This document shows, in pieces, positions 6,397 through 13,264 of a DNA stretch of 23,099 nt (position 1 is the stretch's first letter; every line of letters starts with the position of its first letter). The stretch comes from Saprospiraceae bacterium (GTDB lineage: Bacteria; Bacteroidota; Bacteroidia; Bacteroidales; JAIPBB01). The position numbers and the translations under genes were made by a program. Location of the stretch: positions 1 through 23,099 of the forward strand of contig JAIPBB010000031.1 of NCBI GenBank assembly GCA_021739805.1, in the 5' to 3' direction. Below the pieces are notes generated by a model that did not search any database, was not told where the DNA came from, and saw nothing but the letters and a program-made list of their open reading frames with translations.

Positions 6397-8100
6397 ATGA
6401 GAAAAATTATGAGAAAGAACTTTTTGATTATTGCGTTAAGCCTTGCTTTTATTGCAATGAATTTAACATCATTTTCGTGTACGAATTTTTTAATAACTAA
6501 AGGAGCATCAACCGATGGTTCAACCATGATTAGTTATGCTGCCGATTCCCATGTTTTATATGGAGAATTATATTATTGGCCAGCTAAAAAATACGAAGAA
6601 GGTGCAATGTTGGATATTTATGAATGGGACACAGGAAAATTTCTTGGCAAAATAAAACAAGCTAAAGAAACCTATAATGTTACAGGAAATATGAACGAGT
6701 GGCAGGTTGCTATCGGTGAAACTACGTACGGTGGCAGAAAAGAACTCGCAACTCAAACAGGAGCAATTATGGATTATGGTAGTTTGATTTATATTGGTCT
6801 TCAACGTGCAAAAACAGCTCGTGAAGCAATAAAAATAATCACCGACTTAATGGCTCAATACGGTTATGCCAGTTCAGGTGAATCATTTTCAGTTTCAGAT
6901 GCAAACGAAGTTTGGATATTAGAACTTATTGGAAAAGGAGAAGGTGAAAAAGGAGCCATTTGGGTTGCCAAATTAGTACCAGACGGATATGTGTGTGCTC
7001 ATGCAAATCAAGCAAGAATTACAACTTTCGATTACCAAAAAGTTAATAAATGGAATGACCCTAAAGCTAATACTTTCAATGCACCGGATGTAATTTCTTT
7101 TGCAAAAAAGAAAGCTTGGTTCAAAGGTAAAGACAAAGATTTTAGCTTTTCTGACACTTATGCAGCTGTTGATTTTGGTGGTGCACGTTTTTGCGAAATT
7201 CGTGTTTGGGCTTTCTTTAATGCTGTTGTAGGTGGAATGGATAAATATTGGGAATATGTTAAAGGTCATATTGAACATGACAATCCAAATGGTTATGCAT
7301 CCAACCGCATGCCTTTATGGATAAAACCTGATAAAAAGGTTTCAAACCATGATATGATGAATTTTATGCGCGACCATTTAGAAGGCACTGAATTAGATAT
7401 GAGTAAAGATATTGGTGCAGGCCCCTTTGAATGTCCTTATAGATGGAGAGGCTTAACCTGGAAAGTAGATGGAGTAACATATTGCAATGAAAGAGCTACA
7501 GCCACTCAACAAACAGGATTTTCATTTGTTGCTCAAAGTCGTTCGTGGTTGCCTCGTGAAATAGGAGGAATTTTTTGGTTTAGTGTTGATGATGCTGCTA
7601 GTTCAGTATATTTTCCACAATACTCAAATGCAACAAGAGTTCCTAAAACATTTATGGCAGGAAACGGGTCGATGATGGAATGGTCAGATGTGTCTGCATT
7701 TTGGGCTTTTAATCAAGTTTCAAATTTTGCTTACACAAGATATAATTATATTCATCCTGAAATTGCAAAAAAACAAAACGAACTCGAAACTCGTTATATT
7801 CAGGAAGTTCTACAAAACGATTTAAGGTGGAAGGAATTAGATCCAAAATTGGCTGTTGAAGTTATTACAGATTATTCTAAAAAGACTGGAGATGAATTAA
7901 CCTTTGCATGGAAAGATTTCTATAAATACTTATTCCTAAAATATATGGACGGAAATATTAAGGAAGCACAGAAAATTCCTGAAGGTCAATCTTATACTCC
8001 TGCTAAAGTTGAACAGCCAGGATATGGAGAAGATTGGTATAGAAGAATTGTTAAAGAAACCGGCGACAAGTTTAAAGTGATCGGTGGAGATGCACATTAA
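6397..8100 (+). CDS. C69-family dipeptidase (PepD-like), exported
   Basis: 567 residues from ATG 6397; a second ATG at 6409 also leaves a good signal peptide. A hydrophobic signal sequence (about 8-26) is followed directly by Cys28 in SCTNFLITKGASTDGSTM, the C69/U34 signature. In this Ntn-hydrolase family, the Cys exposed by cleavage is the nucleophile for dipeptide hydrolysis. Other typical stretches are GKGEGEKGAIWVAKLVPDGY and HANQARI (ring of the active site). Length fits the long exported form common in Bacteroidota, and the likely place of action is the periplasm or cell envelope. It has its own -7 element and a strong terminator (8131-8160), so it is probably monocistronic. Substrate range cannot be read from sequence. 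Confidence 0.9.
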   Translation: MRKIMRKNFLIIALSLAFIAMNLTSFSCTNFLITKGASTDGSTMISYAADSHVLYGELYYWPAKKYEEGAMLDIYEWDTGKFLGKIKQAKETYNVTGNMNEWQVAIGETTYGGRKELATQTGAIMDYGSLIYIGLQRAKTAREAIKIITDLMAQYGYASSGESFSVSDANEVWILELIGKGEGEKGAIWVAKLVPDGYVCAHANQARITTFDYQKVNKWNDPKANTFNAPDVISFAKKKAWFKGKDKDFSFSDTYAAVDFGGARFCEIRVWAFFNAVVGGMDKYWEYVKGHIEHDNPNGYASNRMPLWIKPDKKVSNHDMMNFMRDHLEGTELDMSKDIGAGPFECPYRWRGLTWKVDGVTYCNERATATQQTGFSFVAQSRSWLPREIGGIFWFSVDDAASSVYFPQYSNATRVPKTFMAGNGSMMEWSDVSAFWAFNQVSNFAYTRYNYIHPEIAKKQNELETRYIQEVLQNDLRWKELDPKLAVEVITDYSKKTGDELTFAWKDFYKYLFLKYMDGNIKEAQKIPEGQSYTPAKVEQPGYGEDWYRRIVKETGDKFKVIGGDAH

Positions 8101-8130
8101 TATTTAAGACTTATTCACTTAAAATAAATC

Positions 8131-8160
8131 AAGGTCGGGGAAAAACTCTGACCTTTTTTT
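8131..8160 (+). terminator. Intrinsic terminator after the C69 gene
   Basis: AAGGTC/GACCTT is extended inward by two G-C and two G-U pairs to a 10-bp stem (8131-8140 with 8146-8155) around a 5-A loop, followed by T's to 8160. It starts 30 nt after the stop at 8100. Confidence 0.85.
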
Positions 8161-8191
8161 ATAAATTTTTATCTTTAATTTTATTTTTAAC

Positions 8192-8199
8192 TACTTTTG
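8192..8199 (+). promoter_or_regulatory. -7 element (TAnnTTTG) for the ABC ATPase gene
   Basis: TACTTTTG, an exact TAnnTTTG match, ends 17 nt before the ATG at 8217 and lies downstream of the preceding terminator. No -33 TTTG is seen in the AT-rich upstream stretch. Confidence 0.45.
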
Positions 8200-8216
8200 A
8201 TTTTATCAATTTTTTT

Positions 8217-9953
8217 ATGCCAACACCACTCCTCCAAATAAAAAACCTTGTCGTTGAGTTTAAATCTGAAAACGGTTTAACAAAGGCAGTGAATAATATT
8301 TCGTTTTCGTTACCAAAGGGAAAAACTATTGGTATTGTTGGTGAATCCGGCTCAGGGAAATCTGTTACTTCTTTGTCTGTGATGAGATTGATTCCTACTC
8401 CACCAGGAAAAATTTCAAATGGTGAAATAATTTATACAACTAATTCGGGTGAAGAAGTCGATTTATTGAAAGTCTCCGAAAACGATATGCGGCACTATCG
8501 TGGAAATGAAATTGCTATGATTTTTCAGGAACCTATGACCTCACTTAATCCTGTCCACAAATGCGGTAAACAGGTGATGGAAAGCATACTTACACATCAG
8601 AAAATTTCAAAAAAAGAAGCAAAAGCAAAAACCATTGAATTATTTAATGAAGTCCTGCTTCCTGAACCGGAAATTACTTTTCACAAATATCCTCATCAAA
8701 TTTCGGGTGGACAGAAGCAAAGAGTGATGATTGCAATGGCAATTTCCTGTAATCCTGCAATACTGATTGCTGATGAACCAACAACAGCTCTTGATGTAAC
8801 AGTTCAGAAAACCATACTTCAACTGATGAAAAACCTTCAGCAGAAATATGGAATGGGGATAATATTTATCACCCACGACCTTGGTGTTATTGCCGAACTT
8901 GCCGATGAAGTTGTTGTGATGTATAAAGGCGAAATTGTTGAACAGGGAAATGTAAAAGACATTTTTCTTAAAGCTGAACATCCTTACACCAAAGGTTTGC
9001 TGGCTTGCCGACCACCACTTGATAAAAGGCTGAAATTGCTTCCAACTGTTAGCGATTTTTTAGATAATGGAAAAGGAAAAACCGAATCATTAAAAGAGTT
9101 CTCCGATGAGCTAATAATTACTGATGAAGAAAGAAAAAACCTTCATAAAAAACTTTATTCTTCTGATGTTTTAGTAGATGTTCAGAATTTATCGAAGTGG
9201 TTCACCGTTAAAAGTAATTTTTTAGGAAAGCCGATAAAAAGCTTTAAAGCAGTAAACAATGTGAATTTCAATGTTTATCCGGGGGAGACTTTAGGTTTAG
9301 TTGGAGAATCCGGTTGCGGAAAAACAACTTTAGGCCGAACTATTCTCAGGATGATTGAACCAACATCAGGAAAAGTCATTTATAAGAATAGAGATTTAAA
9401 TCAACTGAAAGCCAAGCAACTTAGAGAAATTCGAAAAAAAATTCAAATTATTTTTCAAGACCCATATTCTTCTCTAAATCCAAGAATTACAGTCGGAACT
9501 GCTATTATTGAGCCTATGGTTGTTCACAAATTATTTAAAAATAATAAAGAAAGAAAACATAGGGCTATTGAACTTTTGGAAAGAGTTGGTCTTAATGAAG
9601 GTCATTATTCCAGGTATCCACACGAATTTTCAGGAGGGCAACGTCAACGAATTTGTATTGCCAGAACCTTGGTTTTAAATCCTGAGTTTATTATTTGCGA
9701 TGAATCCGTTTCAGCCCTTGATGTTTCGGTTCAGGCTCAGGTTTTAAATCTTTTAAATGAGTTAAAAAAGGATTTTGGTTTTACTTATATTTTTATCTCC
9801 CACGATTTGTCGGTTGTGAAATTTATGTCGGACAGGATGATTGTGATGAATAAAGGCGAAATAGAAGAATCGGGCGATGCTGATGAAATTTATTTTAATC
9901 CGAAAACTGAATACACTAAGAAACTTATTGATGCTATTCCGAAAGGCTTGTAG
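8217..9953 (+). CDS. Double-ATPase subunit of a peptide-type ABC transporter (DppD-DppF fusion type)
   Basis: 578 residues with two complete ABC ATPase halves. Half 1: Walker A GESGSGKS (42-49), signature SGGQKQR (163-169), Walker B ILIADEP (182-188), H-loop THD (219-221), then an oligopeptide-transporter C-terminal segment ([17 protein letters not shown], about 255-271). Half 2: Walker A GESGCGKT (363-370), signature SGGQRQR (472-478), Walker B FIICDES (491-497). This fused DppD/DppF layout (GsiA/YejF type) powers oligopeptide or dipeptide importers at the inner membrane. No permease or binding-protein gene is in the window, so its partners are encoded elsewhere, which is usual for Bacteroidota. 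The second Walker B ends DES rather than DEP, common in this family. A heptad repeat begins 2 nt after the stop. Confidence 0.93.
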   Translation: MPTPLLQIKNLVVEFKSENGLTKAVNNISFSLPKGKTIGIVGESGSGKSVTSLSVMRLIPTPPGKISNGEIIYTTNSGEEVDLLKVSENDMRHYRGNEIAMIFQEPMTSLNPVHKCGKQVMESILTHQKISKKEAKAKTIELFNEVLLPEPEITFHKYPHQISGGQKQRVMIAMAISCNPAILIADEPTTALDVTVQKTILQLMKNLQQKYGMGIIFITHDLGVIAELADEVVVMYKGEIVEQGNVKDIFLKAEHPYTKGLLACRPPLDKRLKLLPTVSDFLDNGKGKTESLKEFSDELIITDEERKNLHKKLYSSDVLVDVQNLSKWFTVKSNFLGKPIKSFKAVNNVNFNVYPGETLGLVGESGCGKTTLGRTILRMIEPTSGKVIYKNRDLNQLKAKQLREIRKKIQIIFQDPYSSLNPRITVGTAIIEPMVVHKLFKNNKERKHRAIELLERVGLNEGHYSRYPHEFSGGQRQRICIARTLVLNPEFIICDESVSALDVSVQAQVLNLLNELKKDFGFTYIFISHDLSVVKFMSDRMIVMNKGEIEESGDADEIYFNPKTEYTKKLIDAIPKGL

Positions 9954-9955
9954 TT

Positions 9956-9990
9956 GCGAGATACGAGTTACGAGTTACGAGTTACGATTC
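9956..9990. repeat. Heptad tandem repeat (ACGAGTT) overlapping the aat stop codon
   Basis: Five 7-nt units in phase: GCGAGAT, ACGAGTT (three times) and ACGATTC. The array starts 2 nt after the ABC-gene stop (9951-9953) and runs into the 3' end of the convergent aat gene, contributing its stop codon (9975-9977) and its last residues (NRNS). Confidence 0.9.
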
Positions 9991-10661
9991 CACTTACCGA
10001 CTTTACTTTTATTTTTAATTGAGACGGAAAGCAATTCCAAATACTTTTCTCTGCTAATTTCTTCTGCTCCTAAGCTAATTAAATGATTGGTTTTTACCTG
10101 GCAATCAATTAAATCGAAATTCCATTCTTTAATTTTCTCAACCAAAAAATAAAATGCCACTTTTGAAGCATCTGTTAAAATATGAAACATTGATTCTCCA
10201 AAAAATATATTTCCAAGAGATAAACCATATAAGCCACCAACTAATTTTCCATCATAATAGGTTTCAACTGAATGAGCAAAACCATGATTATAAAGATTAA
10301 TATAAGCCTGTTTCATTTCTTCAGTTATCCATGTTCCATCTTGCTCAGCTCGTGGAACTTCTGAGCAATGTTCAATAACTTCTTCGAAACGAGAGTCAAA
10401 TTTAATTTCAAAAACTCCTTTTCTGATTTTTTGTTTTAAACTTTTTGAAATCTTAAACTTTTCAGGAAAAAGCACAAGTCTTGGATTAGGTGACCACCAC
10501 ATAATTGGTTCTTCATCAGAATACCATGGGAAAATACCATTAGAATAAGCCTGCAAAATTCTCTCAGCACTCAAATCACCACCAACTGCCAACAATCCTT
10601 CTTTAATTGCTTCATTGGGATTTGGGAAAATCAGCTCATCGTTCAATTGATATACTGGCAT
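9975..10661 (-). CDS. aat: Leucyl/phenylalanyl-tRNA--protein transferase
   Basis: 228 residues from ATG 10661 (MPVYQLNDELIFPNP), the family's usual start; an in-frame ATG at 10700 would add 13 unrelated residues. Family hallmarks are LLAVGGDLS, YSNGIFPWYSDEEPIMWWSP followed by NPRLVLFP, the AEQDGTWIT stretch, GFAHSVE, and GLYGLSLGNIFFGESMFH. The enzyme moves Leu or Phe from charged tRNA to proteins with N-terminal Lys or Arg, marking them for ClpAP/ClpS degradation (bacterial N-end rule), and acts in the cytoplasm. It lies 272 nt downstream of udk on the same strand, with repeats filling the gap and no clear promoter. Its last four codons and stop lie in a 7-nt repeat array, so the C-terminal tail probably came from the repeat. 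Confidence 0.95.
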   Translation of the reverse strand: MPVYQLNDELIFPNPNEAIKEGLLAVGGDLSAERILQAYSNGIFPWYSDEEPIMWWSPNPRLVLFPEKFKISKSLKQKIRKGVFEIKFDSRFEEVIEHCSEVPRAEQDGTWITEEMKQAYINLYNHGFAHSVETYYDGKLVGGLYGLSLGNIFFGESMFHILTDASKVAFYFLVEKIKEWNFDLIDCQVKTNHLISLGAEEISREKYLELLSVSIKNKSKVGKWNRNS

Positions 10662-10714
10662 TAGAACATTCCATTTATTAAAATTAAAATTGCAGTCCAA
10701 TTAATAATAAGTAA

Positions 10715-10830
10715 ATTCCAAAAGACAAGTTCCAAATAGCAAACAAATTCCAAATTCCAATTTTCAAATCCCAAACAACAGCTGGCAATTGAAAGTATTT
10801 GGAATTTTGTATTTAAATATTGGATATTAT
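10715..10830. repeat. Fold-back pair of heptad arrays between udk and aat
   Basis: Left arm 10715-10774: 7-nt units ending CAA (ATTCCAA three times, AAGACAA, GTTCCAA, ATAGCAA, TTTTCAA, ATCCCAA), with one 4-nt slip at 10743. Right arm 10796-10830: TATTTGG, AATTTTG, TATTTAA, ATATTGG, ATATTAT. The arms are roughly complementary around a 21-nt spacer. ATTTAAATATTGG (10811-10823) is the exact reverse complement of 13193-13205 in the atpD-atpC gap. Confidence 0.75.
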
Positions 10831-10832
10831 TT

Positions 10833-10930
10833 GTGTTTTGCCTTTTGCTTTTTGCCTTTTTACTTTTGCCTTTTTACTTTTGCCTTTTCTTCACCATCGC
10901 CTTAGCCTAAGCCTTCTCCTTAGCCTTTAA
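10833..10930. repeat. Heptad array (GCCTTTT/TACTTTT) next to the udk stop
   Basis: Eight units are in exact 7-nt phase from 10833 to 10888: GTGTTTT, GCCTTTT, GCTTTTT, then GCCTTTT alternating with TACTTTT. The stretch 10854-10888 is a perfect 14-nt repeat, 2.5 copies. Looser GCC-rich words (TAGCCTA, AGCCTTC, TCCTTAG) continue to about 10930, 3 nt from the udk stop codon at 10934. Confidence 0.85.
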
Positions 10931-10933
10931 CAA

Positions 10934-11545
10934 CTACTTTTCAAACTGCATCTTGATTCTTGAAATCATAAAATCAATTGCCACATTATTAGCTCCGCCT
11001 TGTGGAACAATAATATCCGCATATCTTTTCGCAGGTTCGATAAACTGCAAGTGCATTGGTTTGACAAATGCCTCGTAATGTTTCAAAACCTGTTCGTAAT
11101 TTCTTCCTCTTTCAATCACATCTCTTCGGATAATTCTCATTAATCTGTCATCAGAATCAGCATCAACAAAAACTTTTATTCCTAATCTGTCGCGTAATCT
11201 TTTACTAGTAAAAAGAAGTATTCCTTCAACAATAATTACTTTTTTCGGCTCAACAATAATCATTTCTTTCGACCTTGCACAAGTGACATAAGAATAAATC
11301 GGCATTTCAATTGATTCTCTCTTTTTAAGCTTGTCGATATGATCAATCAATAAATTAAATTCAATTGAAGATGGATGATCGAAATTAATTTTTCGCTTTT
11401 CTTCCTGGCTAAGATGTCCATTATCTTTATAATAAGCATCCTGCGAAATAACAGAAACTGAATTTTTAGGCAATCCTTCAATTATCTTTTTAACAACAGT
11501 TGTTTTTCCACAACCCGAGCCACCTGAAATACCAATTATTAACAT
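10934..11545 (-). CDS. udk: Uridine kinase
   Basis: 203 residues, the normal length for bacterial uridine kinase. The P-loop is GISGGSGCGKTT (5-16). Further hallmarks are SQDAYYKD, INFDHPSSIEF (substrate binding), IYSYVTCARSKE, the Walker-B-like VIIVEGILLF and the RDVIERGR lid region. It phosphorylates uridine and cytidine to UMP and CMP in pyrimidine salvage, in the cytoplasm. A perfect -33/-7 promoter sits 15 nt upstream of the ATG. aat follows on the same strand after a repeat-filled gap of 272 nt. Confidence 0.93.
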   Translation of the reverse strand: MLIIGISGGSGCGKTTVVKKIIEGLPKNSVSVISQDAYYKDNGHLSQEEKRKINFDHPSSIEFNLLIDHIDKLKKRESIEMPIYSYVTCARSKEMIIVEPKKVIIVEGILLFTSKRLRDRLGIKVFVDADSDDRLMRIIRRDVIERGRNYEQVLKHYEAFVKPMHLQFIEPAKRYADIIVPQGGANNVAIDFMISRIKMQFEK

Positions 11546-11560
11546 AAATTAAAATTTGAA

Positions 11561-11591
11561 CAAAACTAATGGAAATTTGCCAAATCTCAAA
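11561..11591 (-). promoter_or_regulatory. udk promoter with -33 and -7 elements
   Basis: On the minus strand TTTG (11591-11588), 19 nt, then TAGTTTTG (11568-11561). Both match the Bacteroidota consensus TTTG ... TAnnTTTG at the expected spacing. The -7 box ends 15 nt before the udk ATG, so the leader would be very short. Confidence 0.7.
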
Positions 11592-11628
11592 CATCATTAC
11601 CAATAAAGAAGCAATCAAGGTTTATGAA

Positions 11629-11724
11629 ATCCCAAGCACCAAAATACAAAAAATAAATAAATTCCAAAAAATACAAATACTAAATACCAAACTCGGCTAA
11701 TGGCTATCTTGTATTTGGTATTTG
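11629..11724. repeat. Heptad array and inverted partner upstream of udk
   Basis: Units ending CAA or TAA run from 11629 with slips (ATCCCAA, GCACCAA, AATACAA, ATTCCAA, ATACTAA, ATACCAA). They are answered by a perfect double GTATTTG at 11711-11724. AAATACCAAA (11682-11691) and TTTGGTATTT (11714-11723) are an exact 10-bp inverted repeat with a 22-nt loop. This lies in the 403-base gap between udk and the divergent permease gene. Confidence 0.7.
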
Positions 11725-11740
11725 AAAAATTGAATTTTAC

Positions 11741-11778
11741 CCATCCACACGGAATTGTGATTTTATGAATCCGTATGG
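11741..11778. repeat. Imperfect inverted repeat between heptad arrays
   Basis: CCATCCACACGGAATT (11741-11756) faces AATCCGTATGG (11768-11778): ACGGA(A)TT pairs with AATCCGT with one bulge. This block and the following bases to about 11800 (TTCGCTTCGCACGTGAC) are GC-richer and not in 7-nt phase, unlike the arrays on each side. Confidence 0.4.
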
Positions 11779-11807
11779 ACTTCGCTTCGCACGTGACAAG
11801 TTTTGAA

Positions 11808-11857
11808 ATTTGGGATTTGGGATTTGTTTGTTATTTGGGGCTTGTCATTTGGAATTT
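11808..11857. repeat. Heptad array (ATTTGGG type)
   Basis: ATTTGGG at 11808 and 11815, then ATTTG at 11822, followed by looser TTTG words ending TCATTTGGAATTT. The same ending words occur in the array next to the atpD stop. It ends just before the promoter of the permease gene. Confidence 0.7.
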
Positions 11858-11870
11858 AAATGCAATTACT

Positions 11871-11899
11871 TTTGAATCTCTGATTATTATCTATATTTG
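11871..11899 (+). promoter_or_regulatory. Promoter of the TSUP permease gene
   Basis: TTTG (11871-11874), 17 nt, then TATATTTG (11892-11899), an exact TAnnTTTG. The predicted transcript starts near 11906, which rules out the upstream in-frame ATG at 11775 and supports the start at 11949. Confidence 0.65.
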
Positions 11900-11907
11900 C
11901 ACCAAAA

Positions 11908-11943
11908 CTCTAAGTACTCCACAACTAGGCACTCTAGGCACTT
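11908..11943. repeat. 9-nt tandem repeat in the permease leader
   Basis: CTAGGCACT is directly repeated at 11925-11933 and 11934-11942. CTCTAAGTACTC (11908-11919) and CTCTAGGCACTT (11932-11943) each differ by one base from 12-mers in the exbD-tonB gap. The repeat ends 5 nt before the ATG, so it would occupy nearly the whole 5' leader and the ribosome-binding zone. Confidence 0.75.
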
Positions 11944-11948
11944 TTAAT

Positions 11949-12704
11949 ATGGAATGGTATATAATTTTAATGATAATTGGAGCAGGTTTACTTGCCGGCT
12001 TCATTAATACCCTTGCCGGAAGTGGTTCATTGGTTAGTTTGCCATTATTAATCTTTCTTGGATTAGACCCGAATACAGCTAACGGTACAAATCGGATTGC
12101 CATTCTTTTGCAGAATATTGTTGGAGTTGGAAGCTTTCACAAAGAAAAACAAATTGAATGGAAAACTGATATTCGCTTAGCCATTCCTACTTTTCTTGGC
12201 GCTTTTATCGGAGCATTAATTGCTATTGAAGTTGGTAAAATTAACAAAGATGCTATGGGTAAGGTGATTGGTATTGTGATGGTTATAATGCTAATTATTA
12301 TTTTACTTAATCCTAAAAAGCTTCTCAAAGAAAACAAACAAATCACAACAGAAAAAATCTGGCTTAAGTACATTGTATTCTTTTTTGTAGGACTTTATGG
12401 CGGTTTTATTCAGGTTGGTGTTGGTATTTTTATTTTGCTGGGAATTGCTTACACAACAGGAGTTAATCTCGTAAGAGCAAATGCGGTTAAGCTTCTTATT
12501 GTTCTCCTTTACACACCAATAGCACTGGCAATTTTTATTTATTTCGGACAGGTAAACTGGAAATACGGCCTAATTCTGGCGGTAGGAAATATGTTGGGAG
12601 CTTTTATAGGAACCAAAGTCGCAATAAAACAAGGACCAAAATTTATCCGTTGGGTTTTGATTGGGATAATTATTATTTCTGCAACTAAGTTGTTGTTCTT
12701 CTAA
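11949..12704 (+). CDS. TSUP-family permease (TauE/SafE type)
   Basis: 251 residues from ATG 11949 (MEWYIILMI), chosen because the promoter at 11871-11899 lies downstream of the earlier in-frame ATG. It has about eight hydrophobic segments in two repeated halves. The first half has GLLAGFINTLAGSGSLVSLP and ANGTNRIAILLQN; the second has GLYGGFIQVGVGIFILLG and VRANAVKLL. These paired Gly-rich motifs define TauE/SafE (DUF81). Members are inner-membrane carriers of sulfite, sulfoacetate or other small organosulfur anions, but specificity cannot be read here and no sulfur gene lies nearby. It is a single gene, convergent with atpC. Confidence 0.9.
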   Translation: MEWYIILMIIGAGLLAGFINTLAGSGSLVSLPLLIFLGLDPNTANGTNRIAILLQNIVGVGSFHKEKQIEWKTDIRLAIPTFLGAFIGALIAIEVGKINKDAMGKVIGIVMVIMLIIILLNPKKLLKENKQITTEKIWLKYIVFFFVGLYGGFIQVGVGIFILLGIAYTTGVNLVRANAVKLLIVLLYTPIALAIFIYFGQVNWKYGLILAVGNMLGAFIGTKVAIKQGPKFIRWVLIGIIIISATKLLFF

Positions 12705-12718
12705 AGAATCATCCTAAC

Positions 12719-12740
12719 ATTTTGGATTTTAATCCAAAAT
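12719..12740. terminator. Perfect inverted repeat after the permease gene
   Basis: ATTTTGGATT (12719-12728) and AATCCAAAAT (12731-12740) form a perfect 10-bp palindrome with a 2-nt centre, 15 nt after the stop at 12704. It is followed on the + strand by CTTCATGTTTTC, not a clean T-run, so terminator function is only likely. Confidence 0.45.
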
Positions 12741-12782
12741 CTTCATGTTTTCATAGTATGTGCGAAAGGCTTTCACATTTAC

Positions 12783-12809
12783 AAAAAAGGAGAACCAACC
12801 GGCTCTCCT
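12783..12809 (-). terminator. Intrinsic terminator of the atpD-atpC unit
   Basis: On the minus strand AGGAGAGCC pairs with GGTTCTCCT (9 bp, one G-U) around a GGTT loop and is followed by six T's. It begins 25 nt after the atpC stop. Confidence 0.9.
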
Positions 12810-12834
12810 CAAATATTTTCAAATAATACTATTT

Positions 12835-13071
12835 TTATTCAGCAAGCACCAAAACCTTATTTTTCAATACTTCGATAACTCCACCTTTGATTTCAATGAA
12901 GTTTATTTTTTCTTCTGAGTCTTTATATTTTATTTTTCCTTTTGCCAAGGCAGAAATCAATGGTGCGTGATTATTTAAAATCTCAAAAGAACCATCAATG
13001 CCGGGAAGTTGAACAAGGCTCACTTCTCCGGAGTATAAGGTTTCATCGGGTGTTATAATTTCGAGTAACAT
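12835..13071 (-). CDS. atpC: F1F0 ATP synthase epsilon subunit (short form)
   Basis: 78 residues: the N-terminal beta-sandwich of epsilon only, with LLEIITPDETLYSGEV, the conserved NNHAPLISAL and the IKGGVIEVLKNKVLVLAE end. The C-terminal two-helix domain that inhibits ATP hydrolysis in E. coli epsilon (about 138 residues in all) is absent; such short forms are normal in Bacteroidota. The subunit joins the rotor stalk to F1 on the cytoplasmic face of the membrane. It follows atpD on the minus strand, after a 256-nt gap full of fold-back repeats, and is followed by a strong terminator. Confidence 0.93.
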   Translation of the reverse strand: MLLEIITPDETLYSGEVSLVQLPGIDGSFEILNNHAPLISALAKGKIKYKDSEEKINFIEIKGGVIEVLKNKVLVLAE

Positions 13072-13118
13072 CTATTTTCTATTAATTTTATTTTATCATT
13101 ATTTATATGCTTGTCTCA

Positions 13119-13247
13119 TTTATTCAGTTAAGCAATGAATCTGAAACAAAATACCAAATATCAAATATCAAAAAACAAATAAATTCGAAAAACCAATATT
13201 TAAATTCCAAGCTCCATTCTACAAGATTTGTCCTTTAACTGAATAAA
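13119..13247. repeat. 129-bp segment bounded by perfect 13-bp inverted repeats
   Basis: TTTATTCAGTTAA (13119-13131) and TTAACTGAATAAA (13235-13247) are exact reverse complements flanking a heptad array in the atpD-atpC gap. I see no target-site duplication outside them, so a mobile origin is not shown. Confidence 0.8.
13153..13215. repeat. Heptad array, A/C-rich arm, in the atpD-atpC gap
   Basis: Nine units in exact 7-nt phase, including ACCAAAT, ATCAAAT, ATCAAAA, AACAAAT, AAATTCG, AATATTT, AAATTCC and AAGCTCC. The T/G-rich partner arm lies at 13265-13327. Confidence 0.75.
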
Positions 13248-13264
13248 AACAGAAAAGTACAATG

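Noticed and set aside
11775..11948. Longer N-terminus of the TSUP permease from ATG 11775
   Set aside because: The extension is translated from heptad repeats and lies upstream of a good promoter (11871-11899); the family starts at MEWYIILM.
13119..13247. Miniature transposon (MITE) bounded by 13-bp inverted repeats
   Set aside because: No target-site duplication and no second copy in the window; the interior is the same heptad array type seen elsewhere without such ends.
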